A stretch of 64,000 bases of DNA, taken from contig JABYQU010000081.1 in NCBI GenBank assembly GCA_022264855.1, positions 31,706 to 95,705 of the forward strand, given 5' to 3'. The translations under genes were made by a program, and so were the position numbers. The notes beneath the pieces were generated by a model. It had not been told where the DNA came from. It searched no databases and was given only the letters and a program-made list of their open reading frames with translations. Source of the stretch: Lenzites betulinus. Lineage: Eukaryota > Basidiomycota > Agaricomycetes > Polyporales > Polyporaceae. Below are positions 45,476-57,220 of the stretch, one piece after another. The first letter of the stretch is position 1. Each line of letters opens with the position of its first letter.

Positions 45476-47767
45476 TCACAGTGGTGCCGTTGGTTGCAGG
45501 CGCGAACTGTTCCTGCTCTGCCTTGGTGGCCTTGTGGTCACTGTCGCCGAGACATGGCTAATGACGGCGTCAAGTAAACTGACGGGCGACATGCCCGCGC
45601 TCGTGGCGTGGGTCTTCGTGGCGGTGACGAGGTTGCTTAGCGTTGCACCCAGTCGCCCGCGGAGAGATTGGAGCGCCTCGAAGTCGACCTCGGCTCGATC
45701 ACGTTGCGGGCGTCGCTCGAACGCGCGAACGTCCTCGCCAATTGCGGTGACAGAATTCACGACATTCTTCATCAGCTGCAGAACATGTAGCGACCTGCGG
45801 TCAGTAATTAGTCGATGGAAGAGACAAAGGCGGTGATGTGGATGTCGACAAAGCCACCATCTCTGGATACGGGCAGTTGATCGCCACCTTTGGTGGCTGT
45901 AGGAACAGCTGTGATGTCGCTATCGAGTGCAAAAAGCAAGCATCCTCACGTACCTTTGACGCTGCGCAGTTCCTTCTTGGCCTGTTTGTACTTAAGCTCG
46001 TAGTCTTTGACTTGTATGTCGAGGTCGTGGACAGTGGCAAGATCGTTATCCCTTGAGGCCGCGGGCTCATTTTTCCGCCGGGAGTGGTCAGAGAGTTCGG
46101 TAATGAGCCCCTCCATATCTGACCGCAGTTGATCTACGATACTCGACTCAACCTAAGAGGGCTGATGAGAGGCTGTTTGACCATGTAAGTAGGGTACTTA
46201 CAGAACCTCCTCCCGCGCTGGACTCGAGCTGGTCGCGTAGCGGAGATCGGCCAGCAGCGGAGGCCCTTCGTAGGCCGCTTGAATCTCCTCATCGTCTTGT
46301 CGTTGTCGCCGTGCCGCCATATCATTGTCTCGTGCGCGCTCCTCCCGCGAGGTTTGGAGCTCCTGTTGCATTGATAGCATAGAGCCCTCCTTTGCTCTGC
46401 TTTCTACACGAGGCCGACTATAAGTACATTGAGACGCCAAAAGCTGTGAAGTACGCACACGCCTGAGTTCCTCCAGCTCCAGCTCCATCGCATGGACACG
46501 CTGTTCACTTCTGCTCGCGTTCCTGGACATCCTCAAGGTCACTCTCGAGGCCAGCTATACGTGTTTGTATTGTCGTGATTTTGAACTCGTAGTCGCACCG
46601 CATGCACTCCTGCTCCTCGCCCGTCACTTGCGCGTCCGCCGAGCATCCGCGAGCCGATGCCTGCAGCGCCCGCAGATCGGTCTGAAGCTGCCGATTGTCG
46701 CCTGTAAGACATGCGGTCGTAGGAGTCGTCTCCGCTCCGACCGCCCGGGCCTTCGTCCTCTTCTCCATCTGCCGCCTGCAGCCGCCCGCTCAACCCGCTC
46801 ACACCGCCTAAACCGCCCACAGGTGGACTCCGCGGACTGAGCTCGCCTTCGCGCTCCGAGTCTCTTGTGCCTCGTCCGCCGCGGTCGATGCTCCGATCCC
46901 GGCCCCGGTCGCGCTCGATGACAGTGCTTGAACTGCCGCGCACATCGCGGCCATACGGGCTCGCGATGTCCTCCTCCGCGATGGTGCTCTTGTGGGGAAT
47001 GATCATGCACATTCCCGCAGTGGCGCTCTGCGCGCTGCATGCGCTCTTTGAATCATTACCGACTCGCTCGGCCGCAGCCTCAGCCCAGTCGTGCCCTGGG
47101 ATGACTTCCGTCTGTCATTTCTGTACATGTCCTGGGAGGGCTTGCGTCACGAATAGGTACTCACAGTGCCACCCCCACAGGCGTCAGCACTCCGTCGGCC
47201 GTTATCCTCGCTTGAACATCGACCAACTCCGGGAGTGCCTCCACCGTACCCGCTGTCGTTGTGACGGTCCTCGCAAGCGCGACCGTTGCACGGGAAGTCT
47301 GGTGGTGGGTAGTCATCGTAGGTAGATCCAGGCGAGGTTGCGGGAGCCGCCTCTGGGGGCTGCGGCAAAATCGGTCAGAGGGATAAAGAGGGAGGGAAAG
47401 AAAAGGCGTACAGCTAGCTCTTCCTCGAACTCGGAACAACGTCTTGCAAAGTCATAGAAAACATCCGAGGCAAGGTTCTTAATCTGCTATTGGGGAGGGT
47501 AGCAAACTTTCGGCGAGGAAGGAAAGAGACTAGAGGGGACGGTGGAAGGATGGACGAGGGTGGGACGAGGAAAGATAGATACCTTCATTGTCGGTCGTGT
47601 TTTCTTGCGCCGCATCCGCTCATCGTAAACGTCCGTGGAGAGTTCTTGAAAGTGCTGTCGGGTGAGACGAGTGAGCTTCTGGGGCGCGGTTGAGCAGGGG
47701 TTGGCGGTTCCGTACGCGGCAAACGCGAGCACAATTGCAACGAGGAAGAGGATGGAGTTGGAAGCAT
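45476..47767 (-). pseudogene. Remnant of a SPA2-like polarity protein
   Basis: Minus-strand pieces in order: QKLTRLTRQHFQELSTDVYD (first SHD/GIT repeat, near 47690-47600), IKNLASDVFYDFARRCSEF (second repeat, near 47465-47415), YDDYPPPDFP (near 47310), then CMIIPHKSTIAEEDIASPYG (near 47012-46955), and coiled-coil stretches such as VHAMELELEELRRVRTS, YEFKITTIQTRIAGLESDLE and LDIQVKDYELKYKQAKKELR. SPA2 proteins scaffold the polarisome at growing tips, and the SHD repeats, the IIPNKSTIAEEDI-like peptide and coiled coils are its landmarks. Frames change between blocks and the normal join between the two SHD repeats is missing, so it looks degenerate. Confidence 0.6.
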
Positions 47768-48009
47768 AGTAGGTCAGCTATTACCGAGAGATTTCAACTG
47801 GACCGTATAGTCCCAGCCGGGGCTGCCCTCTCAGATCCACGGCGACGTATTCTGCTAGACGGAGAAGGAGAACGTCAGGGAGGGCCCTGTCGACGTTGTA
47901 GACGGGGGAGGAGCGACGCGTGCGAAAAGCGCGAACTGCACGTGCCCATATGGTGGTTGAGTGTTTGAGCTGTGTACTGATGTGATCGTCTTTGTCTCAT
48001 ACTCTCACC

Positions 48010-49299
48010 ATGGCCAAGCGCAAGAGAGTATCTGGATTAGACTCCGTCGAGTTGACACGGGCGGTCGAGTACGTCAAGGCATGGAGGGCGGTACTCGACC
48101 GAGACCTTGATGCGACCAATACCGAGGAAGGCACGGACCTCGATGCTATCGACACTTTCATCGACCTTATGCAGGCCAGGCTCAGCGCGACAACGGTACG
48201 CACCAATAGCATACTACTTTCTGTTCCATTCAGTTGAATATGCTTAGATCGTAGCCTTTTCTCGTGCCGACGAAGCAATGTTATCCAAGCTCGACATCGT
48301 CCCTGGCTATGGTCGACTTGTCTCCAGGGCTATGCCCTCAGACGTCTTGGAGAATAAACTGCGACATGCTCAAGACACCGCCGCTGATCATGTCATGTCC
48401 TCGCACAATTTGATTGCGAAACTGAACTTCTTGCTACGGCACTCCATGTCCGACACGGTTTGTCTTCCTGCGGTTCGCATACGTTGTCTGCCAACCCCTC
48501 ATCTTTGTCTGTTGCTCAGTCCGAAGCACACGCAAGGTTGTGGATTGATAGTTTCTTGTTCAGAGTCACCGCCATGGTCGCCAACGAGAGGCGGCTCCTG
48601 ATCGGGGTTGAAGTCTTCGCCGCTTCCGAGACCCTGGTGGTCAAACCGCGTCATATTGAAACTTCGGGCAAAATCGACTATGTCCTTCTCCTCGTCGATG
48701 AAGCGATTGCTGGTATGTACTGAATTTATTCGTTGACTTCATTCTCACTGTGGTTGCCTCACAGACAGTGTTCTGAGTGAAGAGGATCTGCACGGTGCCT
48801 TGAGAGGCGCCAAGCCAGGTACTGTGCACGGTTTGTTTGTAGCGGAAGCGAAGGGACCTAGCGAGAATCTACTTGCGCACCTCCCCCAAGCGATAGTGGA
48901 GATGCAGGCTTGCGCAAGACGCTTAAAGTGCGCCTTTCTTTTTGAAACTCCCCTTCTGAACAAACTAACAAGAGGGGCGTAGGTCACGCCACATCCGCGG
49001 TACACTCACCTGTGGAAAAGCTTGGTGCTTTCTCTTCCTGAAGCTGAATGAAAATCTCGTCGGCGGTACATACTGGGTATCACCCCGATTCGATGTGGGG
49101 ATAGTCCCTACCACGCTCGGACCAAGATTAGTCGACGAGGAGAGTGTTGTCGCCATAGTCGCGCGGCTTTACGATTGGGTGGGTTCCCGACTTTGGAATG
49201 GGCAGTAGTATGTTGATCACTGACCAGTCATGCATGTTGATGAAGGTGATGCACGCTGCAGAGGAGCTGGATGATGTTGGATGGTTTGTGGTGCGATAG
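48010..49299 (+). CDS. Unknown protein with PD-(D/E)XK-like motif set
   Basis: Six exons in perfect frame: 48010-48195, 48248-48457, 48520-48712, 48765-48927, 48983-49178, 49228-49299, giving about 339 aa. It begins MAKRKRVSGLDSVELTRAVE (basic start) followed by a helical half. The second half has ETSGKIDYVLLLVDEAIA, then HGLFVAEAKGPSENLLAHLP with QAIVEMQACARRLK. It continues RGTLTCGKAWCFLFLKLNE and ends in a short helix. An Asp in a beta-strand, then E-x-K, then a Gln in a following helix is the arrangement of restriction-endonuclease-fold nucleases. Such modules occur in fungal transposon-associated and Crinkler-type proteins. I infer a nuclease-like fold only; activity is unknown. The clean exon chain among decayed neighbours suggests selection. 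Confidence 0.65.
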
Positions 49300-50768
49300 T
49301 GGATGACTTTGAGAAAATCAGAGCAATAGAGAGGTCGTTATTAGCATACTGGCCTGGCCGGCTAACAAGCCTGCCGTAGTACCCCCCTCCGCCAAGCTAG
49401 TAAGTACCTGATAACGCGTAGATGGTTGGGTGAATCACTGTGGTCATCCACAACCGAGCGAGGGGCTTGTTATGATACACTGGACAGCATAGAAAGGGGC
49501 GTGCAACGACCGGCGCCTCAGACCTCTCGCTGCTACTCAAGTACTCACCATTGACACCATCACTACTGCTCGCCCACGACGGCCGAGTTGCTGAATTCTG
49601 CTCGTCCTCGTCCTCGTCAACTAGCGCTTGCCACCCGCACCGTCGCCGTCCACACTAGCATCACGCACTCGCCTCGCTTGTGCTTGCTCTCGGCGACGAG
49701 GCTTGGCAGCGTCATCCAGGCCGGCTTGGGGCCAAGGAGCGAGACGCCCTCAGGCTCCACATTACCGTTGTATGTCCTGGGCTCCGCTCAATACGCCCAT
49801 GCACTCATCCCACACGAGAATATGCATAATGGTCAACACCTCGTTCGCGAACCTCAGCAAGCTTTCCAGGGACACGCCCGAGGCCTGCGAGATAGTCGCT
49901 CAAATGGATAAGCTCCCTATTCTATGGTCCTTATCGCTCACTCATCTCCTCCAGCACGCCGAGCAAGACCGCTCATGCAGCGGTCTCGACCCCGCTCTCT
50001 GCGGCGCCCATGCATGGCCGTGGCGAAACACGACCTCAGCGCCCCGGCACGGTCGTGCGGCCAGCGCCCTAACACGACCGTGCTGGGGCGCTGGCATCAT
50101 GGTCTTTTTTGGGTCATACTTTTTTATCCCGCGCGTACCTAATGCAGGGGCGGCTCGTGTTGTGGGTTCCGTGGTGGTGGGCGAGTATTCTCAGCCTTGT
50201 GTGCCGACATCTAAGGGCTGTTTGCGTGCTATCGCAGCTGCGCTCACACTGTCTGGGTTCGTTTCCGTTCCCGCTCCGTTTATCTATGAAGGCGCATCTA
50301 CGAAAGTGAACGCGCTTTCGTTCTTTATCAAGAATGCGTTGAACTCTCGGTACGCGTTCAGCCTTTTAAGGAATTCGAACTCGCCCTGCAGCTCCCATGT
50401 AACGGTCGGAGCCGTTCGAGGAGGCGAGGCGGAGACGAGACGAAGCGAGATGAAGGAGAAGCAAGAGGACTGGCTATTACTGGTGTTGGTTAGACAAAGA
50501 GATACAAGCCGCGCGAGCCACAGGAGGATATGCGCGTCGGCGGTACGCGCCGACGCCTCGTAACGATCCGATCTGACGAGCGCTAACGAAACCTACAGTA
50601 TGCGAACGAGTTCCAAGACCATACAAGTAAGCTACAAGTGCCCATGTTCTACAGTAAGTGTCCTTGGTATGTAAAGTGTCCGTTACTAACTAAGAATGGC
50701 CATGGCGTGTAATGTAGTCATTACACCACCTCCCTTTTCAGGGTGAGCACAGTACTATGCGCGAAGGC
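49300..50768. other. Repeat-rich intergenic region
   Basis: No gene recognised. Contains the strong hairpin at 50037-50093. Confidence 0.4.
50037..50093. repeat. 21-bp-stem hairpin
   Basis: Arms 50037-50057 and 50073-50093 pair over 21 bp with a single G.T pair, and the loop is 15 nt. The arms start CAGCGCCCC and contain GCACGGTCGTG. The loop repeats part of the arm (CAGCGCCC). Confidence 0.85.
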
Positions 50769-51125
50769 TCACTCGTCAGGACGACGAGCAGGCCTCGACA
50801 CACGACCAGAGCGAGTCTTGGTCTGCGGCGGGGGTACGTACACCTGGCGCAGGTTCACGCGAGGCGCCGGCGGCGGAGACGATGGGCGCGGGGCAGCGAG
50901 CGGGACAGCAGCGGAGCGACGGGCAGGAGCGGGCACGGAGGACGCGGGCAGCGGCGGGATGGGCGCGGGCACGGAGGACGCGGGCGGTGGGACGGCGACG
51001 GCGACGGACGACGTGGGCAGGACGGGCGGAGCGAGCGGGGCGGACAATGCGGACGGCGGTGTGGAGGCCTGTAAAGTAGAAGAAGGAGCGTCAATAGAAT
51101 CTGCGGGCACCGACATCAGGAAACA
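50769..51125 (-). pseudogene. Possible retroelement-derived Ala/Pro-rich tail
   Basis: The minus-strand frame reads through a long Ala/Pro/Ser run to VNLRQVYVPPPQTKTRSGRV then SRPARRPDE. TRSGRVSRP-type ends are common next to retroelement integrase regions in mushrooms, but no other element part is visible, so identity is weak. Confidence 0.25.
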
Positions 51126-53010
51126 CCTCAAATGGCCATAGCGCCCACTGGGGTTGTATATATCACTATAGCACATGTAGTACAATTGTGCGCAGGGGGA
51201 TACTCTGTAGCCCCCTATAGCACACTGACGCCAAGTACAGTGTTTGTCAAACATTATTGGCAGGTGCTCAAATATATAGTAATTTATACACATGGCAGAC
51301 GCTGAGTGCACATGCCGGAGCGTAAATGTATTGTCGTCAAGACAGAGATTGAGGACAAAATAAGTACATAACATGCCGGTTACACTCGCTGATGCTTTGC
51401 AGCCTCGCGCGCGGTGATAAGTGCGCCGTGCGTGGTTTTGAACCGCTTTACAGCAGCGCGGGTAACGGGGGATTGCGGGAGATCTACGGTGATTCGTTTG
51501 CGGGTACGCGGGGTGAGATGACAGCCAGCGTTTGTGGACGGTATCGGCACGTAGGTCTACATCGATGTCAGTGGAGACACAGTGGTTGACAACTCGAGGG
51601 CACGTACCCGCGGGTGCCCTCACATGGAACAAGCATCGAAGAGCTGCAGAGCAGACATGCGCGCCGTGCAGAGGGGGAGACGGTGGTCGTCATTCTATGT
51701 GCGGAACCGGCACAACCACGGGCGCGGCCACCCAATTCACAAGTACGTACACATCCAAGCGAAATAGTTGACACACACCTCATTTGGGCTGGCGGCACGA
51801 CAGGGACGGAGTGCACACACGAGCCGACGTCAGCCCACGCGCTGGGTGTTGATGCGCCAAGGGCCGCGTCTCGTTTCCGTGCGTGAACTGTGCTAGTACG
51901 TTCGCGAATGCACGCTGCGCGTCCACATATTCCGCGTGTCCCGTCCGGGCGCGTCCGTGTTCGCGTCGCGGCCAAGCCGTCTGCACGTCCATCGAGCGGC
52001 GCGATGCACTGCAAAAACGACAGCGCACGCTGGGCGCGGGGCGTTCGTTCGTGGCCTTGCCTTGCAGCGCAGTGCGCAGACGTGAGCTCGGGTGAAGGGC
52101 TGCTCGGTGGACGCAGACACGGCGGCTATGGGACCTGGAAACCCACGAACTAGAGCGAGCCCAACGTGCACGCAGCACTCGTCGCTCGCGCCCTGCGGCG
52201 TTGATGCACCAAGGGCCCATCCCGACGTGTGCTTGCACTTCGCTTCGCTCGCGAGTGCGGCGCGCCGTGCACTGGCACACGCGCAGGGGCAGCCACGTCC
52301 TTCCCGGCGAGCCGATGTCAGCTTGGGGTGTTCCCACATTTGCGAGCGAGGTATTTGCGTTCCCGCCCTGAGTGATGGATTGACGGAACGAGCCGGTTGT
52401 GGGACGACGGCCGTCTGTGGCCTTGCGCCAGGCAGTAGAAAATTGGAACCTTGCAGCGGGTACTGACTTGGCAACGGAGTGTTTTACTCGCATACGAGGC
52501 GCAGATGGCATGCGCACCAGACCTGTCGTCGCGTATTGGGTCAGTCTTCGCGTCGGCGGTGCTGTGGAGTCTCCGTCGGCTCATACATCAGCAAAACATC
52601 CGGATCGTTCCATACTTATGTAGCGCCCGGCCACATATGCAGAGCTATCCCTCGGATGATGCGTTATGCCTGTTGTGTGCATAACATCGCGTGCTGTGGC
52701 CACAATATGCAAGATTAGCCAAGACAGCTGTCATATCCATGAAGTCAGCCGATGACACTGGGCGTCAATCCATATATGCTCCTCGAATATCCGGAGCTTA
52801 TCCCAAATAGTGACTGGATGTTCACGATATAATTGACGCGACCATTTGATGATAATGCGGGGCATAGATTAAGTATAAGTCGTGTAGCGCCGACAAGCGG
52901 CAAAACCCGCTACCACCTACACGCTCTGCAGCTGCGAGTTCCTGTACCATCCCGCATATCATACAGCCAAGATGACTACAATATTTAATTAGGAGTTGAT
53001 ACATACAGAA
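51126..53010. other. Subtelomeric-type repeat-rich region
   Basis: Contains two diverged copies of a segment with GTTGATGCRCCAAGGGCC (about 51846 and 52200). No gene recognised. Confidence 0.35.
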
Positions 53011-53397
53011 CTACACCATAATACGTAGTACGGCGGATTGATCATGAAGTAAGATGACAGGGTAAACGAAGACGTCCTTGGGAAGGATAGGATCGTTACA
53101 GTCACAACCAAAGGTACACTGTCGGCCACCAGTGCGCATGCGCCAAGCCACGCTGACGCCATACGGAAGCTGCCTAGTCAAACGTAACTCGTCTATACTA
53201 CCATTAATGATGTCGAACATAGTGACCAACGAACCGCCGTCTCCAAAAAACCGAGCCTGATCTGGACAGAGGAAGCTTTCACGGAAGCAAGCCTGTTTGG
53301 ACGAAGAGGAAGTGGGAGGACTGCGTTGCGCGAAATCAGGCCAATCACCAGTTTCTATAACGAGGTCGAATCTGTAAAAAGAAAGGCGAGCATACAC
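53011..53397 (-). CDS. Short hypothetical frame
   Basis: 128-aa open frame with an amino-acid composition that looks coding (FDLVIETGDWPDF, ESFLCPDQARFFGDGGSLV, MFDIINGSIDELRL, KDVFVYPVILLHDQS). It may be one exon of a larger or broken gene. Family not recognised. Confidence 0.3.
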   Translation of the reverse strand: MYARLSFYRFDLVIETGDWPDFAQRSPPTSSSSKQACFRESFLCPDQARFFGDGGSLVTMFDIINGSIDELRLTRQLPYGVSVAWRMRTGGRQCTFGCDCNDPILPKDVFVYPVILLHDQSAVLRIMV

Positions 53398-53690
53398 CGC
53401 CAGACAGGTGACTGCGGAAATTTAGAGGTATTTGCGAGGTAGTGGCGAGCCAGAGGTAGAAGTACAGGAGTACCAGAAGTGAGCAAGACTTGTAGAATTG
53501 CTTTGGAGCAGCGAGTAGAATCTTGGAGGTCGAATAAGACTTGTAGAATGCCTCAGGAGCGACAAGTGGAATGACAGAGGTTGCCGTGGCCCAACTTTGT
53601 CCGATCAGAATAGATCACGTGAGGCGTGGACTTCGCAGATTTTGTGAGCCGGTGTGCAAGTGTTCGTAACACAAGGCTCACCACATATCG

Positions 53691-54742
53691 CAATGAATCC
53701 ACCCGAGATTGGCCTCGATAACCCACAATGTATGTACTTTACAGCAGAGCTATAACAATATCAATTGCTCAGCCGATGAGCTACTACTGCCAGGTTTTAC
53801 ACATCTACCCTACCGTGGTCAATGGATGTGTAACATATGCCCACCACCGCAGAAGGGCCTCTCGTTGTCTCTCGCAGTGCGACACGAAGGTCATCGCGAG
53901 CACATATACAACGTACGCATGCGCGACACTACTGAGAACTTCGCACTGCCGTCATTCACACCCGCTGCGCCGGAGCTCCCAATACCACTGGCAGCACAAC
54001 AGTTGCCGCGCTCCGAGTCCAGCCTTGACAAGCCTGCAGCTCAGCACACCTCCTGGTCTATGTCCTCGGGCGTAACTCTACCACACCCGGAAGCAGCTGC
54101 AGAAGTTGACCGACACTGGCATGCTGCACAAGTCATCGAGCCAGAACCATTGTATCCGGCGGAACCCTCACGAGCTCCACAAGCTCCACAAAACGCAGCG
54201 GCTGTTTCGGAACTGCCGGTGCTTCCCACATCTCCAGCACCTCCCCCAGTGCATGGTCCCGCCATCCCAGATGATCCTCTGGACCAGATCTACGATAACT
54301 GGGCTGGTGCAATGGCGTTTAACCGTCCGGCGCCTCCAAATGAGGTCATGTATCAGGATGCCCGCGGCGATGTTGCTCGCCCGCCTGGGAATGACGCTCC
54401 GATCAGAAGAAGCAGCACTTATGGCGGAAGGGCCGCAGCAGGACTCCGTGCGAGGTTTGGATGCAGAGGGTGTCCACAAGCTCATGAGTAAGTACTATAT
54501 ACTCTTGATCAGCGGTGTCTACAATCATAACTTATCAATACATACAAGATGAGGGTCCTCACTTCATGGGTGTACATGACATGGAGTCGCAGCGCGACCA
54601 CTGGCCCTGGAAGGACCGCAAGGTAAGCTCAGGTGCATAATACAAGCAAGACGAAAACTTACGATATGCCTTAGCATTGCACGCTCGACACGCTTGGAAC
54701 ATTTCCGCGGTCGTTGTTCTCTATCCATATAACCCGGCTTTT
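53691..54742 (+). pseudogene. 5' part of a transposon-associated gene, truncated
   Basis: The long exon reads LPGFTHLPYRGQWMCNICPP then HEGHREHIYNVRMRD (zinc-binding-like N-terminus), a Pro-rich stretch, and DPLDQIYDNWAGAMAFNRP. A second exon reads EGPHFMGVHDMESQRDHWPW, and a third HCTLDTLGTFPRSLFSIHIT. The WPW...CTLD.L...PRS.FS pattern is the start of a large transposon-linked protein family in agaricomycetes that I recognise but cannot name. The frame stops at 54742, where a palindrome and GGATGCAAG repeats begin. Confidence 0.45.
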
Positions 54743-55137
54743 ACAATTGTAAAAGTGGATGCAAGCGGATGCAAGCACGGATGCAAGCGCGTTTTTGGGA
54801 CAATGGCTAGGGCAATCTTAGGGATGACAATCAGGGATTGTAGCCCTCCTTTAGGGTTACAAGATGCACTTGGTTTCATGTTTGTCGCCGCTTTCCCCGT
54901 GCCGCAATGCCCTTGCATCCGTCGGATGCAAGCGTTTGGATACCCCCTATCCCACGGATGCAAGGCTGTTTCTCCACAACCACCTGGACAACTCCTTGGA
55001 TCCAAGGCCTTAGATTGTAGCCTTGCATCAGGGCTACCCAGAAATGTAGGTCTCATGGCTGTGCGATGTTTCCCCGTCCCACAACGCGCTTGCATCCGTG
55101 CACACCTCCAAATTTCGACTTTTTCAGCGGATGCAAG
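54738..55137. repeat. GGATGCAAG repeat cluster with leading palindrome
   Basis: An 18-bp perfect palindrome, CTTTTACAA/TTGTAAAAG, sits at 54738-54755. It is followed by six forward GGATGCAAG copies (54757, 54767, 54779, 54924, 54956, 55129) and two reverse CTTGCATCC copies (54912, 55089). Dense short repeats at an element edge are typical of transposase-binding subterminal regions. Confidence 0.8.
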
Positions 55138-55310
55138 GGCATTGCTCCACAACCACCAAGTCTGGGAGCATGTAAGTAGGTGATATAGACTCAGATAAGC
55201 TCTGGCTACAGGCCACAACTTTTCTGGAGCAAATTGGTGACCTTCACTGACGGTCCAAGTTACAGAAACGCCCCCCCCTTTCTTTAATACTCAGTTATCT
55301 CAATGACTAG

Positions 55311-55719
55311 TAGGGCTATTAGTACATAACAAAGTGCTACTAGTACAGATCCAATAGGCCGACATTTTGAGATTGTCAGGTGGCTGTGCTAGTGAAAAAA
55401 TGCGACAGCCATCAATCTGTGTTCAAATAAGGCAAGAGGTCACGTGACCCAGGTCTGGCAGACCAAGATCACATGTCCCGTGTGACCCAGTGTGACCATG
55501 TTACACAGACCGTCGAAGTTGGTCACAAATCTGTTACATCTGTGACCTGCTTTGACTGGCAGGCAAAGAGAGTCACGTCACCAAGTCACCCAAGTCACAG
55601 TTTATATTATTGACCCCCCCTAAACTTGTTAGTCAAAAAACTCCGGAACTAATGGGGCTACAAACATGTAACAAAGTGCTACTAGTAGCCATCTAATAGG
55701 CCTACAACCTGTGATTATT
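55311..55719. repeat. Imperfect ~65-bp direct repeat, 344 bp apart
   Basis: Segments 55311-55375 and 55655-55719 share AACAAAGTGCTACTAGTA and AATAGGCC. The spacing equals that of the first two AAAAAATGCG motifs, so a ~344-bp unit was duplicated. Confidence 0.6.
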
Positions 55720-56374
55720 AGCCAAGCTAACCAAGACCAAAAAATGCGACCCAAAGTGTAGGCCAACTAGTAAGTGACTACTACTACAAGTAAGCAAAAA
55801 ATGCGAAGTGAAAAACCAAGTAAGCCAACTAGTGTTAGATATTACAAGTGAGTGAGTGCACTACTAGCAAGGCTTACCACCCAGTAGTGAAAAAATGCGA
55901 AGCAAGTGTACTACTACCAGCTAGCTCAAGTCAAAGCACTAGTGTAGCCACCACTACTGTGAGCCAAGTAAGCCAAAAATGCGACCCAAGTGTACTGCTA
56001 GAAGCTAGTACTAGTGTACTCAACTACTAGTGCAAGTCAGTAAGCAAAAAATGCGAACTAAGCCCTGGCCACTACCACCACTTGAGCTAAGCCAGTGACC
56101 ACCAAGTAATGAAGCCAGCCAAAATACAAAAAATGCGCCACACTAGTGAGACTACTAGCCCTTGTGTACTCAAGTAACCACTACCAGCCAAGTAAGCAAA
56201 AAATGCGAAGTTAAGCAGCACTAGCAACTAGTGTCAACCTAGTGTTGTGTGCAACAAGTGAGTCAACACACTACTAGCAACCACTACAAAGTAAGCCAGC
56301 ACCCCAGTCTTCAACTGACTACTAACACAGTGCTAACAAGCAACAAGTGAGACTACCAAGTGTCAAAAAATGCG
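55395..56374 (+). repeat. Array of nine same-direction AAAAAATGCG motifs
   Basis: Starts at 55395, 55739, 55796, 55890, 55975 (five A only), 56046, 56128, 56198 and 56365, mostly 57-94 bp apart, separated by CTACTAG/AAGTAAGC-rich filler. No coding potential is visible in the filler. Confidence 0.85.
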
Positions 56375-57220
56375 ACCAGTTGTGGTGTAGCCAGTGAGTA
56401 AGTGAGTGTAAGGAACCAGTAAGCTTAGGGTAAGTAGTGTGAGAGTGTAGTAGGGTGAGTGAGTGTAAGTAAGCTTACATCAGGAAAACTTTTAGTTGCA
56501 ACATTGTGCTACAGCTGCTATATAGCAGTCATAGCCCCATTGCCACCCCCCCCTCCACAGAGCTCTGGTGGCAGATCTGTAGCACCATATAGTACTACAT
56601 AAATGCCCATAGACAGACCTTCTACTGTCACCATTTGCTTGATATGCACACACCAGCGACATTCATAACCCAAAATATAGATAGTATCATGTAGTAGACA
56701 TACACATACAAGAACATGTGTATTAGAAACAGTAGTGGACTCGGACCCGGAGACTTGACAACAGCGAAACCCGAGCAGAGGCGACCTCCTAAACCACAGC
56801 GGGCTGTTATGGCACCATCAGTCCCTTGCGGCTATCAACGCGCTACGTTGGTGAGTGACTCGCTCGTTCGCTCGGACAAGACCTGGTCCTCCGCAGAGCA
56901 GCGACGGCATGCACACTGCAAGGACTGCAGGAAGGCAGCCGTGGGCGTTGTCTCCACAATACCAGCACGCCGATGGCCCTCGCATTCGGTTTCAAACGAG
57001 CCCCTCGGGCGGTGAGGGTCTGTCGCGGGCGCAAGGTCACGGCGAAGATGCCAGACTGGAGATGTTCCGGCGATTGATTGGGCGGATGGCCCGTGCGCGG
57101 CGTCGTCGACATCCTGTGCCTCACCTGGCGCTGTAGGCCAGCCGCGGGGACTGCTTAAAAGCGGGGCTCCGGGGACTGCGTGAGCGCGTGCCATTCATAC
57201 ATGTGAGATGACGTACGAGG
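56375..57220. other. Intergenic region
   Basis: GTGAGTGTAAG-rich filler continues to about 56480. The rest shows no recognisable gene. Confidence 0.35.

Noticed and set aside
54677..55183. 168-aa plus-strand frame
   Set aside because: It runs through the GGATGCAAG repeats, giving repeat-derived residues, and does not match the upstream exon frame.
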